A stretch of DNA of 64,000 nucleotides, from positions 1 to 64,000 of the forward strand of contig NZ_JVFV01000033.1 in assembly GCF_001073085.1 (NCBI RefSeq). Reading direction: 5' to 3'. This DNA comes from Streptococcus pseudopneumoniae. Its GTDB lineage: Bacteria; Bacillota; Bacilli; Lactobacillales; Streptococcaceae. Of this stretch, positions 63,088-64,000 are shown in pieces. Every line of letters starts with the position of its first letter. Within the stretch, counting starts at the first letter, position 1. Position numbers and translations under genes: made by a program. Below the pieces are notes generated by a model. The model was given only the letters and a program-made list of their open reading frames with translations, had not been told where the DNA came from and did no database searches.

Positions 63088-63957
63088 TTACACCTTCTCT
63101 TTCACATTCTTACCGAGGATACCAGCTGGGCGAACAATCAAGATTAAGAGCAAGATTCCATACACAATGGCATCACGGAAATCTGACATTCCGAAGGCGG
63201 TAGCAAATGTCTCCAAAAGACCAATAACAAAGCCACCCAGAGCTGCACCAGGGATAATTCCGATACCACCAAGAACGGCAGCCACGAATGATTTTATACC
63301 TGGAGTCATTCCCATCAATGGTTCAAGAGAGTTATAGTAAAGCGCAATCAAGACACCCGCTGCACCAGCTAGAGCTGAACCCAATGCAAAGGTGAAACTG
63401 ATTGTACGGTTCACGTTAATCCCCATCAGCTGAGCAGCATCACTATCTACAGAAACAGCACGCATAGCTTTCCCCATCTTGGTTTTTTGTACGATGAGTT
63501 GTAGAAGAACCATCAAAACAAGTGAGACAGTCAAAATCAACAATTGAATATTTGTTAGACTGATTGGTCCTAAGTCATAACGCACTGTTTGGATTGCTTG
63601 AGGGAAGGCACGTGTGTTGGCACCTACCAGATAGACCATTCCATACTCCAGTAAGAAGGATACCCCGATAGCTGTAATCAATACAGAGATACGAGTTGAA
63701 TGACGTAATGGACGATAAGCTAGGAACTCAATGATAACACCGAGAATCGCTGTACCGATCATCGATAAGATCAAGGCAACAAAGAAATTTAATTGCAAGG
63801 AATTAATCAAAAAATAACCCATGAAAGCACCCATCATGTAAATATCACCATGGGCAAAGTTAATGAGCTTGATAATTCCATAAACCATAGTATAACCTAG
63901 GGCTAGTAGCGCATAGACACTACCCAAGATTAGACCATTGACAAGTTGTTGAAGCAT
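63088..63957 (-). CDS. livH: Branched-chain amino acid ABC transporter permease LivH
   Basis: 289 residues from the ATG at 63957 (MLQQLVNGL), with AGAAAGAG at proper distance; a GTG three codons earlier is less likely. About eight helices; ALGYTMVYGIIKLINFAHGD is the LivH signature. No terminator or stop of a preceding gene is visible before the right edge, so livJ (binding protein) probably lies just outside. Confidence 0.96.
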   Translation of the reverse strand: MLQQLVNGLILGSVYALLALGYTMVYGIIKLINFAHGDIYMMGAFMGYFLINSLQLNFFVALILSMIGTAILGVIIEFLAYRPLRHSTRISVLITAIGVSFLLEYGMVYLVGANTRAFPQAIQTVRYDLGPISLTNIQLLILTVSLVLMVLLQLIVQKTKMGKAMRAVSVDSDAAQLMGINVNRTISFTFALGSALAGAAGVLIALYYNSLEPLMGMTPGIKSFVAAVLGGIGIIPGAALGGFVIGLLETFATAFGMSDFRDAIVYGILLLILIVRPAGILGKNVKEKV

Positions 63958-64000
63958 ATGGTTCACTCTTTCTAATTATTATTTTTAGGATTTTTTTAAA

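Noticed and set aside
1-64000. CRISPR arrays, insertion sequences, BOX or RUP elements
   Set aside because: I looked for regularly spaced repeats with unique spacers, transposase motifs and remembered BOX/RUP cores; the only tandem repeats are the terminator-like arrays.

Overview
The window reads as chromosomal DNA of a Mitis-group Streptococcus, close to S. pneumoniae / S. mitis / S. oralis. It is AT-rich, most genes have AGGAGG-type ribosome binding sites, and it carries vex123-vncRS-fba, codY-pncA, murT-gatD, greA-mltG-murC-snf2, aliB-murE-ppaC, rpsF-ssb-rpsR and livHMGF in orders I remember from pneumococcal genomes. I ran no database search; assignments rest on motifs, length and gene order. 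Layout: 1-2096 is a TetR-type regulator fragment with an FtsX-type ABC transporter (+ strand). 2190-9434 looks like a small accessory island. It holds a LuxR-type two-component system, a BceAB-like ABC transporter, a 35-residue membrane peptide and two paralogous lanthipeptide-like precursor genes, each broken at the leader/core boundary. About 85 bp at its left end resembles the sequence beside the 3' end of a tRNA-Thr gene at its right end, as in tRNA-targeted integration. 9482-14795 holds a GNAT, an ABC-2 trio under a probable CcpA site, a run of small possible immunity genes (one broken) and a short pyrophosphatase-like protein. 14881-21537 is fba, vncS, vncR, vex3, vex2, vex1 and tRNA-Leu. 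21619-25170 has pncA, codY with a CodY box at its own promoter, a candidate small RNA and the RNA helicase cshA. 25171-29909 is the main plus-strand block: an RclA-like flavoprotein, murT-gatD (lipid II amidation) and pepQ. 29956-36318 has acetyltransferases, nadE-pncB (NAD salvage, pairing with pncA), an HTH/membrane-protein pair, an amino acid permease and greA. 36673-44581 is mltG, two GNATs, murC, an unknown disordered protein and a SNF2 helicase. 44673-55700 has PLP sulfur-amino-acid enzymes behind a MET-box, aliB, a MurJ-like flippase, murE, small unknowns, ppaC, a GIY-YIG protein and a methyltransferase. 55749-59492 has CvfD-like, a HAD-cyclophilin fusion, a GNAT and rpsR-ssb-rpsF. 59621-63957 has a CBS-domain protein and livFGMH; the binding-protein gene would lie past the right edge. 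Cell-wall precursor functions recur (murT, gatD, mltG, murC, murE, murJ). Nutrient regulators leave visible sites: CodY, a MET-box and two probable CcpA sites. Three intergenic regions (30510-30645, 58164-58450, 60430-60657) are tandem arrays of terminator-like hairpins. The most unusual content is the decayed lanthipeptide-like island beside tRNA-Thr.
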